From Oceanobacillus salinisoli (lineage in GTDB: Bacteria; Bacillota; Bacilli; Bacillales; Amphibacillaceae), in the NCBI RefSeq assembly GCF_009733865.1, contig NZ_WOFB01000005.1, forward strand, positions 62,001 through 126,000: a stretch of DNA of 64,000 nt. The letters are read 5' to 3'. Positions 1 to 9,609 of the stretch are shown here, one piece after another (position 1 is the stretch's first letter; the number at the start of each line of letters is the position of its first letter). Below the pieces are notes generated by a model that was not told the DNA's origin, did not search any database, and saw only the letters and a program-made list of their open reading frames with translations. The position numbers were made by a program, and so were the translations under genes.

Positions 1-136
1 AAGTACCACAAGGGGATGACCTAAAGGCCCTTGGATGAGTCGGACGTTTACTGGCTGCGTTCCCCACTTAACATTCTCATATTCCCTTTAACTCTTCTCG
101 TTAAGAGTCTTACAGCCAATTAATTACGGGATAAAT
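1..136 (+). repeat. intergenic repeat family R1, copy 1 (cut by window edge)
   Basis: This is the 3' part of the window's most frequent intergenic repeat. It carries the family landmarks in order: GGGGATGACCTAAAGG, TTTACTGGCTGC, a spacer containing TTCTCGTTAAGAGTCTTACAGCC, and a tail like TAATTACGGGATAAA. ACTGGCTG near the start pairs with CAGCCA near the end, so a long stem-loop is possible. The left part, with the CAATCAGTGGGG hairpin, lies outside the window. Confidence 0.75.
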
Positions 137-266
137 TAGCTAGTCGAACTTAGATATTTGGTAATGATTACCGATAAATTATATAATAATAGTGTCTAAC
201 CAGTTAGCTAAACTATCCTATCTGATACCCTTTACATTTTGTCCAAGTCAATAGGTGGTGAGAATT

Positions 267-911
267 ATGAAAAATATAAAAAATAAGTTACATAATGCGT
301 TTGAATTTGTGAATAAAGGCTATTTTAAGCAAGCTGAAATTCTATATTTGGAATGCCTGGATAAAATGGACGAACAGAATTCCAATCTATATAAACAGGC
401 AATGCACGGTCTTGGATTTGTAAAATTGGAATTAAATCATTTTAATGAAGCAAAGGAAATATACACAGAACTATTACACCTTGCCAGGAAAGAGGGAGAT
501 AAACAAGGGGAAGCGATTGCCAATCATCAACTAGGTATGGGCGATCGTTTGAATGGAAATCCCGACAAAGCACTTTATTTTTTTGCAGAGGAATATGAAA
601 TATACAATAGCTTTTTACCAACATTTCATTTAGGATTTGCCACTAATTTATATGAGCGCGGAACAACTTACTTGTTACAAAACAAGCTAAAGGAGGCCCA
701 GAATTTGATGGAAGATTCCTTGTATCACGGAAAACGAACAGAAGATGTGATTGTCGTTGGTTGCGCATATCGAGATCTTGGGGATATTTTTCAACGATTT
801 GGTGAGAGGGAGAAGGCAATGAATCATTATAAGTATGCACTTGATGCTTTTGAAAAAGCAAATGACAGTCAAGCCGTTAAGGATATAGAAAAGAAAATAG
901 CAAACCTATAG
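267..911 (+). CDS. tetratricopeptide-repeat (TPR) protein
   Basis: The protein has 214 residues when started at the ATG that follows AGGTGGTGAGAATT; a start four codons upstream has a poorer site. It is almost entirely helical and made of degenerate TPR units, with alternating short helices such as KQAEILYLECLDK, NEAKEIYTELLHLA, DKALYFFAEEYEIY and EKAMNHYKYALDAFEKA. TPR proteins act as binding scaffolds. No enzymatic domain, signal peptide or membrane segment is visible, so it is likely cytoplasmic. It stands alone, with repeat R1 just upstream. Its partner and function cannot be told from the sequence. Confidence 0.8.
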   Translation: MKNIKNKLHNAFEFVNKGYFKQAEILYLECLDKMDEQNSNLYKQAMHGLGFVKLELNHFNEAKEIYTELLHLARKEGDKQGEAIANHQLGMGDRLNGNPDKALYFFAEEYEIYNSFLPTFHLGFATNLYERGTTYLLQNKLKEAQNLMEDSLYHGKRTEDVIVVGCAYRDLGDIFQRFGEREKAMNHYKYALDAFEKANDSQAVKDIEKKIANL

Positions 912-940
912 ATGACTAGGGTTTGCTATGTTTGTAACTG
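897..940 (+). terminator. possible terminator hairpin at end of the TPR gene
   Basis: ATAGCAAACC, overlapping the last codons, pairs with GGTTTGCTAT after a 12-base loop. The tail (GTTTGTAACTG) is poor in T, so the hairpin is clear but terminator strength is doubtful. Confidence 0.4.
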
Positions 941-1017
941 ACTATATATCGACAGAGAAGGTAATTGTTCGGGTATCCTATTAACTGGATATCCTCCACT
1001 TTTCACACAAAACCAAG

Positions 1018-1893
1018 TTATGCCAACGAACCAAATATTTTTTCCTTCAATAACTGCCCTGTAGGTGTAGCAGCTAAGCCACCTTCACCCGTTTCTCTCA
1101 AAGTAGACGGCATCGTTTGACCAATACGGTACATCGCACCAATCACTTCATCACACGGAATGCGGCTTGTAACACCTGCTAACGCCATATCTGCTGATAC
1201 AATCGCGAGGGATGAGCCTGCTGCATTACGTTTCACGCACGGAACTTCCACAAGCCCTGCTACTGGATCACAAACAAGTCCAAGCATATTTTTTAACGTC
1301 ATAGCAAACGCCTCTGCTGAAGCTTGAGGTGTTCCTCCGGCCATTTCCACAATCGCAGCAGATGCCATTGCTCCCGCTGAACCTACCTCTGCCTGACAGC
1401 CTCCCGCAGCTCCCGAGATAAAAGCGTTGTTGGCGACTACAAATCCAAAAGCACCAGCTGTTAACAAATAGCGTACCATCTGCTCACGTGTAGGGTTAAG
1501 TCGATTTTTCACTGCAAATAGGGTCCCTGGAACAACTCCTGCGCTACCGGCTGTTGGAGTAGCACAAATGGTACCCATCGCTGCATTTACTTCATTTGTT
1601 CCCATCGCTTTGCTTACTGCATCTAAAAGTAAGTCACCAGATAACGGTGTTTTTTCTTTCATATATTCCTGAATTTTAACAGCGTCTCCTCCAGTCAAAC
1701 CGGTTACAGATTCGACTCCTTTTAGGCTGTCTTCAATAGCCTTTTCCATCACTTCCAAGTTCTTTTCCATCTCAGAAAAAATTTCTTCTCTCGTTTTTTC
1801 TTTTACTTCCATTTCTTGACGAATCATCACTTCTGAAATCGATATGTTTTCTTTTTCTGCTATCTCTACTAATTCTGCTACTGTTCGAAACAT
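1018..1893 (-). CDS. sdaAA: L-serine dehydratase, iron-sulfur-dependent, alpha subunit
   Basis: The 291-residue protein is the catalytic subunit of the [4Fe-4S] L-serine deaminase (serine to pyruvate plus ammonia). The cluster cysteines can be seen in GGCQAEVGSAG and in LVCDPVAGLVEVPC, and the glycine-rich SAGVVPG and TGEGGLAATPTG stretches fit the family. The length matches Bacillus-type two-subunit enzymes. The ATG is preceded by AGAGGAGGTTATCAT. It lies 15 bases downstream of the beta subunit on the same strand, so the two are co-transcribed. Together with the neighbouring glycine-cleavage, SHMT and PurU genes it forms a serine/glycine/C1 block. Confidence 0.95.
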   Translation of the reverse strand: MFRTVAELVEIAEKENISISEVMIRQEMEVKEKTREEIFSEMEKNLEVMEKAIEDSLKGVESVTGLTGGDAVKIQEYMKEKTPLSGDLLLDAVSKAMGTNEVNAAMGTICATPTAGSAGVVPGTLFAVKNRLNPTREQMVRYLLTAGAFGFVVANNAFISGAAGGCQAEVGSAGAMASAAIVEMAGGTPQASAEAFAMTLKNMLGLVCDPVAGLVEVPCVKRNAAGSSLAIVSADMALAGVTSRIPCDEVIGAMYRIGQTMPSTLRETGEGGLAATPTGQLLKEKIFGSLA

Positions 1894-1908
1894 ATGATAA
1901 CCTCCTCT

Positions 1909-2571
1909 TTAACTAACAATCGTCGAAACTTGAATAATGTTTTGGGCTTTTGTTAGCTCCTGCAGCACTGCTTCCTCCACATTTTGATCGGTTTCGATGA
2001 CCATTAACGCTTCCTTACCAAGGTCTTTCCGGTTTACTTCCATGTGCCCAATATTTATTTGGTTTTTGGCTAAAATCGAGGTAATGGAGGCGATGGCACC
2101 AAAACGATCATTATGCGTAACAAGAATCGCTGGGTGATTTCCGGACAAACGCAGTTCAAAACCATTTAATTCCGTGATTTCAACTTTCCCACCACCAATA
2201 GATATTCCTACTAATTCTACCTGGTCTTCACCATTACCAATAATTAAACGGGCAGTATTTGGATGGCTTACTGCACTTGTATCTTCCATAAATTCAATTG
2301 TTAACCCACGTTCTTTTGCTATTTCAAGTGCTTTACTCATTCTAGGATCATCTGTTTCAAAACCTAGTAATCCCCCAGCGAGGGCAAAGTCTGTTCCATG
2401 GCCTTTATACGTTTTAGCAAAGGACTCATATAAATGGATTTTTGCCCAACTTGGTTCACTACCTAATAAATTTCGTGCAGCTTTCCCAATTTTTGCTGCT
2501 CCTGCAGTATGAGAGCTTGATGGTCCAATCATGACCGGACCAATAATATCGAATACTGAATTATATTTCAT
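1909..2571 (-). CDS. sdaAB: L-serine dehydratase, iron-sulfur-dependent, beta subunit
   Basis: With the start at MKYNSVFDIIGPV (preceded by AAGGCGGTGATTTTT) the protein has 220 residues; an upstream in-frame start adds 13 unlikely residues. The N-terminal part carries the hallmark MIGPSSSHTAGA motif of the serine dehydratase beta domain. The C-terminal 75 residues form an ACT domain (AILVTHNDRFGAIASI...), which usually binds the substrate amino acid. It is the first gene of a two-gene operon with the alpha subunit. Confidence 0.95.
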   Translation of the reverse strand: MKYNSVFDIIGPVMIGPSSSHTAGAAKIGKAARNLLGSEPSWAKIHLYESFAKTYKGHGTDFALAGGLLGFETDDPRMSKALEIAKERGLTIEFMEDTSAVSHPNTARLIIGNGEDQVELVGISIGGGKVEITELNGFELRLSGNHPAILVTHNDRFGAIASITSILAKNQINIGHMEVNRKDLGKEALMVIETDQNVEEAVLQELTKAQNIIQVSTIVS

Positions 2572-2798
2572 AAAAATCACCGCCTTGAACGTAAATTTCG
2601 ACACAAACAAATGAACAAAAGCATGCTAATTATTGAATCGTTATTTTCTAAAAGATTATTGTTTTTGCGCAAAATGTACAAACCGCGAACTAGTATAGTG
2701 CTCCGTTGATTTCCGCTCCGGGCAGTCGTTATACATTAAATAACAACAAAACATACGACAAATTGGAAAGATGTCATTTAAAGAGAAGTTGCCTTACC

Positions 2799-3659
2799 TC
2801 ACGCAAATACGATTGTTTTATTACCGTGAACAAGTACTTTATCTTCCACATGCCAGGAAACAGCTTGAGCAAGAACACTTCTTTCCACATGCCGTCCAGC
2901 AACTTTTAAATCCTCTGCTGTATACTGATGATTAATTCGCTGGACATCCTGCTCTATAATTGGTCCTTCATCGAGATCATTGGTTACATAATGCGCAGTT
3001 GCACCAATTAATTTCACTCCTCGATTAAACGCCCTGACATATGGATTGGCACCAACAAAGGCTGGTAAAAATGAGTGATGAATATTTATGATTTTATTAG
3101 GATACTTAGAAATGAAATTAGGGGAAAGAATTTGCATGTATCGGGCAAGAACAATAAAGTCCACTTTCCCTTCCAATAATTCCAATGCTTTCTGTTCGGC
3201 ATCTTCTTTCGTATCCTTCGTTAATGGAATATGATAATAAGGGATTCCATAACTTTCCACTACTTCTTTTAAATCTGCATGATTACTAATGACTAAAGGT
3301 ATGTCAACTGGAATTTCATTCGTCTTCCATCTCCAAATAAGCTCCATTAAGCAGTGATCCGCCTTGGAAACAAAGATAGCCATTCTCTTTCTTTTTTTGT
3401 TACTGCTCAGCCACCAGTCCATCGCGTAATCCTTGGCGAGCACGTGCAGATCCTGTTCAAGTTGTTCAAGTTTATCATTCTCTAAATTAAACTCAATCCT
3501 CATAAAAAATATACCAGCTTGTGGGTCTGTTGTATGTTGATCAAAATCTATAATATTCGCTTTATGTTCCGATAAAAAATTTGTTACCGTCGAGATGATA
3601 CCTGGCTTTTCTGGACAAGTAATTAATAATTTCGCACGGTTCTCATTTTCCGTATGCAA
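2799..3659 (-). CDS. purU: formyltetrahydrofolate deformylase
   Basis: The enzyme hydrolyses 10-formyl-tetrahydrofolate to formate and THF. The 286 residues show an N-terminal ACT domain (LLITCPEKPGIISTVTNFL) and a C-terminal formyltransferase-like fold with NIHHSFLPAF and the ATAHYVTNDLDEGP motif holding the catalytic His and Asp. The start is TTG, supported by GGAGGAAGAACA just upstream. It is monocistronic, between serine dehydratase and lpdA. Near a complete glycine-cleavage system it would drain excess formyl-THF and recycle THF. The role in this context is inferred; the family assignment is firm. Confidence 0.93.
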   Translation of the reverse strand: MHTENENRAKLLITCPEKPGIISTVTNFLSEHKANIIDFDQHTTDPQAGIFFMRIEFNLENDKLEQLEQDLHVLAKDYAMDWWLSSNKKRKRMAIFVSKADHCLMELIWRWKTNEIPVDIPLVISNHADLKEVVESYGIPYYHIPLTKDTKEDAEQKALELLEGKVDFIVLARYMQILSPNFISKYPNKIINIHHSFLPAFVGANPYVRAFNRGVKLIGATAHYVTNDLDEGPIIEQDVQRINHQYTAEDLKVAGRHVERSVLAQAVSWHVEDKVLVHGNKTIVFA

Positions 3660-3777
3660 TGTTCTTCCTCCAAATTAAGTTATACTTATCATTTCTTTTT
3701 TATCTATCATTTAATCATACTTAAACTAATAATCTGTCATATCATTTGTATCTTCATTTAAAACATTATGCTAGATT

Positions 3778-5178
3778 CTAAGCATGAATTTCCATACCAT
3801 CTACTGCTAACGCTGCTTCACCAACTGCTTCAGATAATGTTGGATGCGGGTGAATATTGTGAGCAATATCCATGGATGTTGCACTTAATACTTGGGCTAA
3901 ACCTGCTTCTGTAATCATTTCGGTAACATGTGGACCTACCATATGTGCTCCTAACAGCTTATTAGACCCTTCTTCCACAACGAGTTTAATAAAACCGTCT
4001 GACTCACCAAAAACAAGCGCCTTCCCTATAGCACGAAACGGGAATTTACCTATTTTTACTTGATAACCTTTCTCTTTTGCCTCATCTTCTGTAAGACCTA
4101 CACTCGCTACTTCCGGATTACTGTATATACACCTCGGAACCATCGGATAATCAAATAGTGCAGGATCACTACCCGCGATATGCTCGATTGCAACGATTCC
4201 TTCATGTGAAGCAACATGAGCAAGTTGCAGACCACCGATTACATCACCGATTGCATAAATGTTACCTTCATTTGTTTGGTAGTATTCATTGGTTTGAATA
4301 AAACCACGGTCTATTTCAACTTCCGTATTTTCAAGGCCAAGTCCTTCAGTGTTTGGTGAACGGCCGACGGATACAAATAACTTACCGGCAGAATATAAGG
4401 TTTCTTTACCTTTACGTTCTGCTTTAATCGAAACACCATCACCCTTTTCCAATGTTTCTGGAAGCACTTTTGCCCCTGTTACAATCTTAATACCTTTTTT
4501 CTTCATTAACCTTTGTACTTCTTTTGAAATATCTTTATCCTCTGTCGGTAAAATCCGATCCGCATATTCAATTACGGTTACTTGTAAACCGAAGTCAGCA
4601 AGCATCGATGCCCATTCTATTCCTATAACACCACCGCCAACAATAATAATAGAATCTGGTAACGTTTCTAATGCCAGGGCTTCTTCGGATGTCATAACAT
4701 ATTCTCCATCTACTTCCAGGCCTGGAAGTGTTTTAGGACGGGAACCTGTAGCAATGATAACATTTTTGGAACTTAATATCTGCTGCTCTTCTTCATTATT
4801 TCTTTGAACAGCTACGTCTTTGGATTCTAAAATACTTCCCGTTCCCTCATAAACATCGATTTTCCCTTTTTTCATTAAATGTTGAATACCTTTATATAAA
4901 CGAGTCACAATATCTTCTTTCCGGGATTGCACCTTTGAAAAATCAAGTCCAACCTCAGGGGCAATCACGCCATATTTTTCTCCGTCTTTTGTGTTCGAAT
5001 ATATTTCTGCACTTCTTAATAATGCTTTACTTGGAATACAACCAGCATGAAGACATGTTCCACCCAATTTTTCTTTTTCCACAATTGCCGTCTTTAAGCC
5101 TAATTGAGTTGCACGAATACCTGTAACATATCCTCCTGGCCCACCTCCAATGATAATAACATCATACTCCTCTTTCAT
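3778..5178 (-). CDS. lpdA: dihydrolipoyl dehydrogenase (probable L-protein of glycine cleavage)
   Basis: This FAD-dependent enzyme reoxidises lipoyl groups and passes electrons to NAD. With the start at MKEEYDVIIIGGG (after AAGGAGAGGTTTCCG) it has 466 residues, the usual size. It shows an N-terminal FAD motif GGGPGGYVTG, the redox-active disulfide GGTCLHAGCIPSK, a central NAD motif GGGVIGIEWAS and the C-terminal HPHPTLSEAVGEA dimer motif with the catalytic His. There are no E1/E2 ketoacid dehydrogenase genes beside it, while all other glycine-cleavage genes lie just upstream on the same strand, so it is likely the dedicated L-protein. An earlier start would add 17 residues and lacks support. 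Confidence 0.93.
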   Translation of the reverse strand: MKEEYDVIIIGGGPGGYVTGIRATQLGLKTAIVEKEKLGGTCLHAGCIPSKALLRSAEIYSNTKDGEKYGVIAPEVGLDFSKVQSRKEDIVTRLYKGIQHLMKKGKIDVYEGTGSILESKDVAVQRNNEEEQQILSSKNVIIATGSRPKTLPGLEVDGEYVMTSEEALALETLPDSIIIVGGGVIGIEWASMLADFGLQVTVIEYADRILPTEDKDISKEVQRLMKKKGIKIVTGAKVLPETLEKGDGVSIKAERKGKETLYSAGKLFVSVGRSPNTEGLGLENTEVEIDRGFIQTNEYYQTNEGNIYAIGDVIGGLQLAHVASHEGIVAIEHIAGSDPALFDYPMVPRCIYSNPEVASVGLTEDEAKEKGYQVKIGKFPFRAIGKALVFGESDGFIKLVVEEGSNKLLGAHMVGPHVTEMITEAGLAQVLSATSMDIAHNIHPHPTLSEAVGEAALAVDGMEIHA

Positions 5179-5320
5179 CGGAAACCTCTCCTTTTTCATT
5201 GAAAAATACTTTTTAGAAATACACAGCACTCATCTCGCCCTTTAGCGAATATCGAAGCTTTTCTTATACTTGGTACACTAAAATATTTACTAGTTCATCA
5301 ACTTCTTGCTTAACGTTAAA

Positions 5321-5487
5321 AAAAGTGAAACATTACTGAGTGGAGGATTTTATCCCCCACTGAAAAGGGGGATGACCCTTGATGGAATCAAGAGTCTACT
5401 GGCTACCTACATTCCACTTATCATTCTGGAAGTATATTGAATGCTTCTCGTTCAGGGTCTTACAGCCAGTTAATTCCGTAATAAAGA
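5321..5487 (+). repeat. intergenic repeat family R1, copy 2
   Basis: The copy has a variant left hairpin (GTGGAGGATTTTATCCCCCAC) followed by GGGGGATGACCC, TCTACTGGCTACC, TTCTCGTTCAGGGTCTTACAGCC and the tail TAATTCCGTAATAAAG. This is the most diverged copy, but all landmarks keep their order. It fills the lpdA to HesB gap; no gene is seen in the rest of that gap. Confidence 0.8.
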
Positions 5488-5725
5488 ATAAAGGGGACAG
5501 AGAGCAGCTTTATCAAACCGTAATACGTTATGACATGAATAAATACCGTCTTCGCAATTTTCGTTATATTTCTATTATCAAAAATACCTAACCGTTGTTT
5601 GAATCAACCATCACTTATTCCGCAAATATCTATACCATTTACATAGTCTACTAGTAAACAAAAGATAGTTACGTCAAACTTTCTCCCATTACACCATTTG
5701 TATAATTGCTTTCTTCATGATCCTG

Positions 5726-6037
5726 TTAATGCAATTCAATTGCACATGCACTTGATGCAAAACTCTCTCCGACAAGAAAGCCCTGTTCATCGTTATAATC
5801 AATTTGCGTTTCTTCATCTAAATAACGCTTTGTAAAAAGGTCTATATGAATTTGAATTCCATCATATTCAATCACTGAATCATTTCTACGCGGCTCATCA
5901 AAAACAAGTGTGAATTTAACAGATATTCCGCAACCACCAGCAATATCAGCATCAATGCGCGGATATTGCTCTTCTTTTATTTCCGTTGTTTTCAGCTTAT
6001 CTAGCGCTGATTCTGTTAAGGTAACAACCAAATTCAC
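5726..6037 (-). CDS. HesB/IscA-like iron-sulfur biogenesis family protein
   Basis: The small protein (103 residues) is a beta-rich member of the HesB/YadR/YfhF (IscA-like) superfamily, close to Bacillus YqkB. It starts with the family's VTLTESALDKLK and contains GGCGISVKF and a C-terminal SSACAIEL. IscA-like proteins bind iron or Fe-S clusters, but this subgroup lacks the full three-cysteine signature, so carrier function is uncertain. The start is GTG, directly preceded by AAGGGGGTAG. It is monocistronic. Confidence 0.8.
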   Translation of the reverse strand: MNLVVTLTESALDKLKTTEIKEEQYPRIDADIAGGCGISVKFTLVFDEPRRNDSVIEYDGIQIHIDLFTKRYLDEETQIDYNDEQGFLVGESFASSACAIELH

Positions 6038-6194
6038 CTACCCCCTTCTACCTTATTCTGATAACCCCTCCATATTGGCTTAGAACCTGCACTTCTGCAT
6101 AATGGGAAAAGAAACAAATCACTTCTTTATCACCTTATACCTTTGTGAAATATGAAGATCCATTCTGCCCATGTATCTATCTATCCACGAAAAA

Positions 6195-6236
6195 TAGTGC
6201 AAGCCATTGGTGGGTTTTCTCCCCACCAATGGAAAA
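6195..6236 (-). terminator. terminator of the glyA-gcv operon
   Basis: Just past the gcvPB stop, CCATTGGTGGG pairs with CCCACCAATGG (11 bp, 7-base loop). On the minus strand the hairpin is followed by CTTGCACTATTTTTC. Confidence 0.75.
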
Positions 6237-6242
6237 TATCTT

Positions 6243-7739
6243 TTAAGCTTTAACAGTGTCTTTTTTCTTCTGTGCATCTTTCTCTTTTGTATAACGTACG
6301 ATTGGTTTCCTTGCTGCTTGAACTTCATCCAATCGGCCAACAACGGTTGTATGTGGAGCTTCTAAAACAATTCCTGGATTTTCTTCTACTTCTTTGGCAA
6401 TTTGTATCATGGCGTCTGCAAATGCGTCCATTGTTTCTTTGGATTCTGTTTCCGTCGGCTCAATCATTAAACCTTCCTCGACATTTAGAGGGAAGTAGAT
6501 GGTAGGCGGATGGTAACCAAAGTCAAGCAGACGTTTTGCCATATCAAGCGTACGAACTCCCAGTTTTTTCTGTCTGGATCCGGATAACACAAATTCATGC
6601 TTGCAAAGTTGTTTATATGGTGATTCAAAATGCTCTTCCAGTCTCTTACGGAGGTAGTTTGCATGAAGTACTGCCCCTTCTGATACTTCACTTAATCCTT
6701 CTGCTCCCATTGTGCGAATATAAGTGTAAGCACGGACCAAAATACCAAAGTTTCCGTGATATCCTTTCACACGACCGATCGATAATGGGTAATCAGAATT
6801 TAATACATAGCTTTCCCCATCTTTTTCAATACGTGGTACTGGTAAATAAGGAATAAGATCCTCTTTCACACCCACTGGACCAGCACCAGGTCCTCCACCA
6901 CCATGTGGCGTCGTAAATGTCTTATGGAGATTTAAATGCACGATGTCAAATCCCATTGCCCCTGGTGTTGTTTTACCTAATATTGCGTTCGCGTTCGCAC
7001 CATCATAATAGAGTAAACCGCCAGCATCATGAACAACTTTTGCAATTTCTTCAATTTCTGTTTCAAAGAGTCCAAGTGTATTAGGGTTTGTTAACATTAG
7101 AGCAGCTGTATCACTATCAACATGTTTCTTTAATTCCTCCAAATCAACTAACCCATTCTCATCAGATGGAATCGTAGCTGTATCAAACCCGGCTACGGAA
7201 GCACTGGCAGGATTGGTACCATGTGCGGAATCTGGGACTAGTACCTTATTCCTGCTCTCTCCTTTCTGTTCATGATAGGCTCTTACCATCATTAAACCGG
7301 TCCATTCCCCTTGGGCTCCTGCAGAAGGCTGAAGCGATATCGCGTCCATCCCAGTGATAACAGCCAATTCTTCTTGTAAGTTATACAGAAGTTCGAATGC
7401 CCCTTGTGTTGTTTCCGCCTGCTGATATGGATGAATGCGGCTAAATCCTGGAAGACGTGCGATATCCTCATTTATTTTTGGATTATATTTCATCGTACAA
7501 GACCCTAATGGATAAAAGCCATTATCAATTCCATGATTTTTATTTGATAGAGCTGTATAATGACGAACGAGTTGAAGTTCAGAAACCTCTGGAAGGTCTG
7601 CTGCCTCTTCTTCGTCACGGATTAAATGTTTTGGTAATTTTTCCTGTAGATCAACACTTTCTACATCACTCTTCGGAAGGCTGTATCCTACACGTCCTGG
7701 ACGACTGATTTCAAAAATAAGATCATTATATTCAACCAT
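6243..7739 (-). CDS. gcvPB: glycine dehydrogenase (decarboxylating) subunit 2
   Basis: The 498-residue protein is the PLP-carrying half of P-protein, which decarboxylates glycine and loads aminomethyl on GcvH lipoate. The PLP lysine lies in [17 protein letters not shown], the glycine-rich loop after it is intact, and [10 protein letters not shown] and QPSAGAQGE are typical of this subunit. It overlaps gcvPA by 8 bases (ATGGTTGA), which implies translational coupling. It is the last gene of the riboswitch operon. The C-terminus is rich in lysine, a minor oddity. Confidence 0.96.
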   Translation of the reverse strand: MVEYNDLIFEISRPGRVGYSLPKSDVESVDLQEKLPKHLIRDEEEAADLPEVSELQLVRHYTALSNKNHGIDNGFYPLGSCTMKYNPKINEDIARLPGFSRIHPYQQAETTQGAFELLYNLQEELAVITGMDAISLQPSAGAQGEWTGLMMVRAYHEQKGESRNKVLVPDSAHGTNPASASVAGFDTATIPSDENGLVDLEELKKHVDSDTAALMLTNPNTLGLFETEIEEIAKVVHDAGGLLYYDGANANAILGKTTPGAMGFDIVHLNLHKTFTTPHGGGGPGAGPVGVKEDLIPYLPVPRIEKDGESYVLNSDYPLSIGRVKGYHGNFGILVRAYTYIRTMGAEGLSEVSEGAVLHANYLRKRLEEHFESPYKQLCKHEFVLSGSRQKKLGVRTLDMAKRLLDFGYHPPTIYFPLNVEEGLMIEPTETESKETMDAFADAMIQIAKEVEENPGIVLEAPHTTVVGRLDEVQAARKPIVRYTKEKDAQKKKDTVKA

Positions 7740-9084
7740 TTACAACCGCCTCCAATAATTCTACAAATTTATCAATCTCTTCTTTTGATCGCTGCTCTGT
7801 AACAGCGATAAGCATTTGTTTATCATTACCATACGCTTCCCCTAAGTCATAGCCACCAATAATACCTAAATCTAGCAGTCTTTCGTTAACTTCTTTGGCC
7901 GGGCGTGGCAGTTCAATGACAAATTCATTAAAGAATGCTGATTTATTTATAACAGTAAAGCCTTTGCTTTGGAGAACTTTTGCCGTATAATCCGCTTTTT
8001 CAAAATTTTGCTGTGCCATTTTACGGATTCCCTGCTTTCCTAGTGCTGACATACAAATGGAAGAAGCAAGTGCGTTTAATGCCTGGTTGGAACAAATATT
8101 GGATGTCGCTTTGTCACGACGGATATGCTGTTCCCGTGCTTGTAAGGTTAATACAAATCCGCGATTACCTTGTTCATCATTTGTTTCCCCTACAATTCGG
8201 CCAGGTATCTTACGCATAAACTTTTTATTTACGGCAAAATATCCGCAATGTGGACCACCAAAGGCCATTGGTATTCCCAGTGGCTGCATGTCACCGACAA
8301 CCATATCGGCACCTAGCTTACCAGGTGATTGTAAAAGTGCTAAGGCTAATGGATTGGCACTAACAATAAATAGCGCACCTTGTTCCTTCGCGTATTCCTT
8401 AATTTCCGCCAGATCCTCAATCGAACCAAAGAAGTTTGGGTATTGAATAATAACGGCTGCAGTGTCTTTATCCAATTGGGACTTTAATTGTTTTAAATCC
8501 GTAATATCCGTATCTAAACTTACCTCTTCCACCGAATAACCTTGGCCTTTTGCATTGGTATTTAAAATGGCACGGGATTCAGGGTGTACCCCTCTTGATA
8601 CAAGGACTTTGGAACGTTTTTTTGAAGCAACAGCAAGGGATGCTGCTTCCGCTAAGGATGTAAAGCCGTCATACATGGAAGAGTTGGCTACATCCATTCC
8701 AGTGAGTTCACAAACCATCGTTTGGAATTCAAACATGCCTTGTAGTTCGCCTTGACTAATTTCGGGTTGGTACGGTGTATATGCTGTATAAAATTCAGAA
8801 CGTGAAATCATATGATCCACAACACTTGGAATGTAGTGGTCATACGTACCCGCACCAAGAAAGGTTGGATATTGATCCACATTTATATTACGATCAGCAA
8901 GTTTATTTAATTTTTTTACAAGAACAGGTTCTGGATCCGCTTCTGGAATGTCCAGTCCCCCTTTTACTCGAATACTAGATGGGATGTCAGCAAATAACTC
9001 CTCAACAGAAGAGACATTTAAAAAATCTAACATTTCTTTTTGATCTTGCTTTGTATCTGGCAGATATCTATACGTATTGGTCAT
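7732..9084 (-). CDS. gcvPA: glycine dehydrogenase (decarboxylating) subunit 1
   Basis: This is the N-terminal half of P-protein in the split, two-subunit form used by Bacillus. With the start at [12 protein letters not shown] (preceded by AAGGAGAGGAATAAC) it has 450 residues, the usual length; the longer start adds 15 residues running into gcvH. Recognisable stretches include [34 protein letters not shown] and the [12 protein letters not shown] region. The gene starts one base beyond the gcvH stop and overlaps gcvPB. Confidence 0.96.
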   Translation of the reverse strand: MTNTYRYLPDTKQDQKEMLDFLNVSSVEELFADIPSSIRVKGGLDIPEADPEPVLVKKLNKLADRNINVDQYPTFLGAGTYDHYIPSVVDHMISRSEFYTAYTPYQPEISQGELQGMFEFQTMVCELTGMDVANSSMYDGFTSLAEAASLAVASKKRSKVLVSRGVHPESRAILNTNAKGQGYSVEEVSLDTDITDLKQLKSQLDKDTAAVIIQYPNFFGSIEDLAEIKEYAKEQGALFIVSANPLALALLQSPGKLGADMVVGDMQPLGIPMAFGGPHCGYFAVNKKFMRKIPGRIVGETNDEQGNRGFVLTLQAREQHIRRDKATSNICSNQALNALASSICMSALGKQGIRKMAQQNFEKADYTAKVLQSKGFTVINKSAFFNEFVIELPRPAKEVNERLLDLGIIGGYDLGEAYGNDKQMLIAVTEQRSKEEIDKFVELLEAVVNG

Positions 9085-9085
9085 G

Positions 9086-9481
9086 TTATTCCTCTCCTTC
9101 TTTAAGAAATGCTTGGTACTCTTCCTCACTTAATAGCGATTCTAACTCCTCTGGGTCTGATAGCTCGACTTCCACTAACCAACCCGCATCATATGGTTGT
9201 TCATTAATCATCTCAGGGGCATCCTCTAACTCTTCGTTTACTTGAACAACTACACCTGATACAGGAGAATAGAGTTCAGAAACGGCTTTCACAGACTCAA
9301 TGGATCCCATTAATTCATTCGCAGTTACTTCATCGTCCTCTTCCGGATTTTCAACAAAGACGATATCTCCTAACTCCTCTTGAGCATAGGCAGAGATTCC
9401 GATTCGAACACGATTTCCTTCTAATTGTAATACCCACTCATGTTCTTTGCTATATAGTAAATTTGTTGTAGCGTTTGTCAT
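9086..9481 (-). CDS. gcvH: glycine cleavage system H protein
   Basis: This lipoyl carrier shuttles the aminomethyl group between P-, T- and L-proteins. From the start at [16 protein letters not shown] (after AAAGGAAGTAAAAAA) it has 131 residues, the family size. The lipoylated lysine is in [12 protein letters not shown]. Its position inside the gcv operon is notable, because B. subtilis keeps gcvH apart from gcvT-PA-PB. Here all three proteins and SHMT share one riboswitch. Confidence 0.96.
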   Translation of the reverse strand: MTNATTNLLYSKEHEWVLQLEGNRVRIGISAYAQEELGDIVFVENPEEDDEVTANELMGSIESVKAVSELYSPVSGVVVQVNEELEDAPEMINEQPYDAGWLVEVELSDPEELESLLSEEEYQAFLKEGEE

Positions 9482-9529
9482 TTTTTTACTTCCTTTCTGC
9501 ATCTATTTGTCTATTATTTTAAGGAGAAT

Positions 9530-9598
9530 CATAGAACCAGCAATTATACATCCACAAGTTGATCGCATGTCGTGGCTACAGTCATTGCAGGTTCTATG
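9530..9598 (-). other. intercistronic hairpin between gcvT and gcvH
   Basis: CATAGAACCAGCAAT pairs with ATTGCAGGTTCTATG (14 of 15 matches) across a 39-base loop in the 128-base gcvT-gcvH gap. No T-run follows on the minus strand, so it is probably not a terminator. It could be a processing or stabilising structure. Confidence 0.55.
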
Positions 9599-9609
9599 AA
9601 GCTAGGATG

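Noticed and set aside
5379-5591. 70-codon ORF on the plus strand
   Set aside because: Most of it is repeat R1 copy 2; other R1 copies do not keep this frame.
6119-6343. 74-codon ORF overlapping the end of gcvPB
   Set aside because: It is a shadow frame over gcvPB and its terminator; the intact gcvPB frame explains the DNA.
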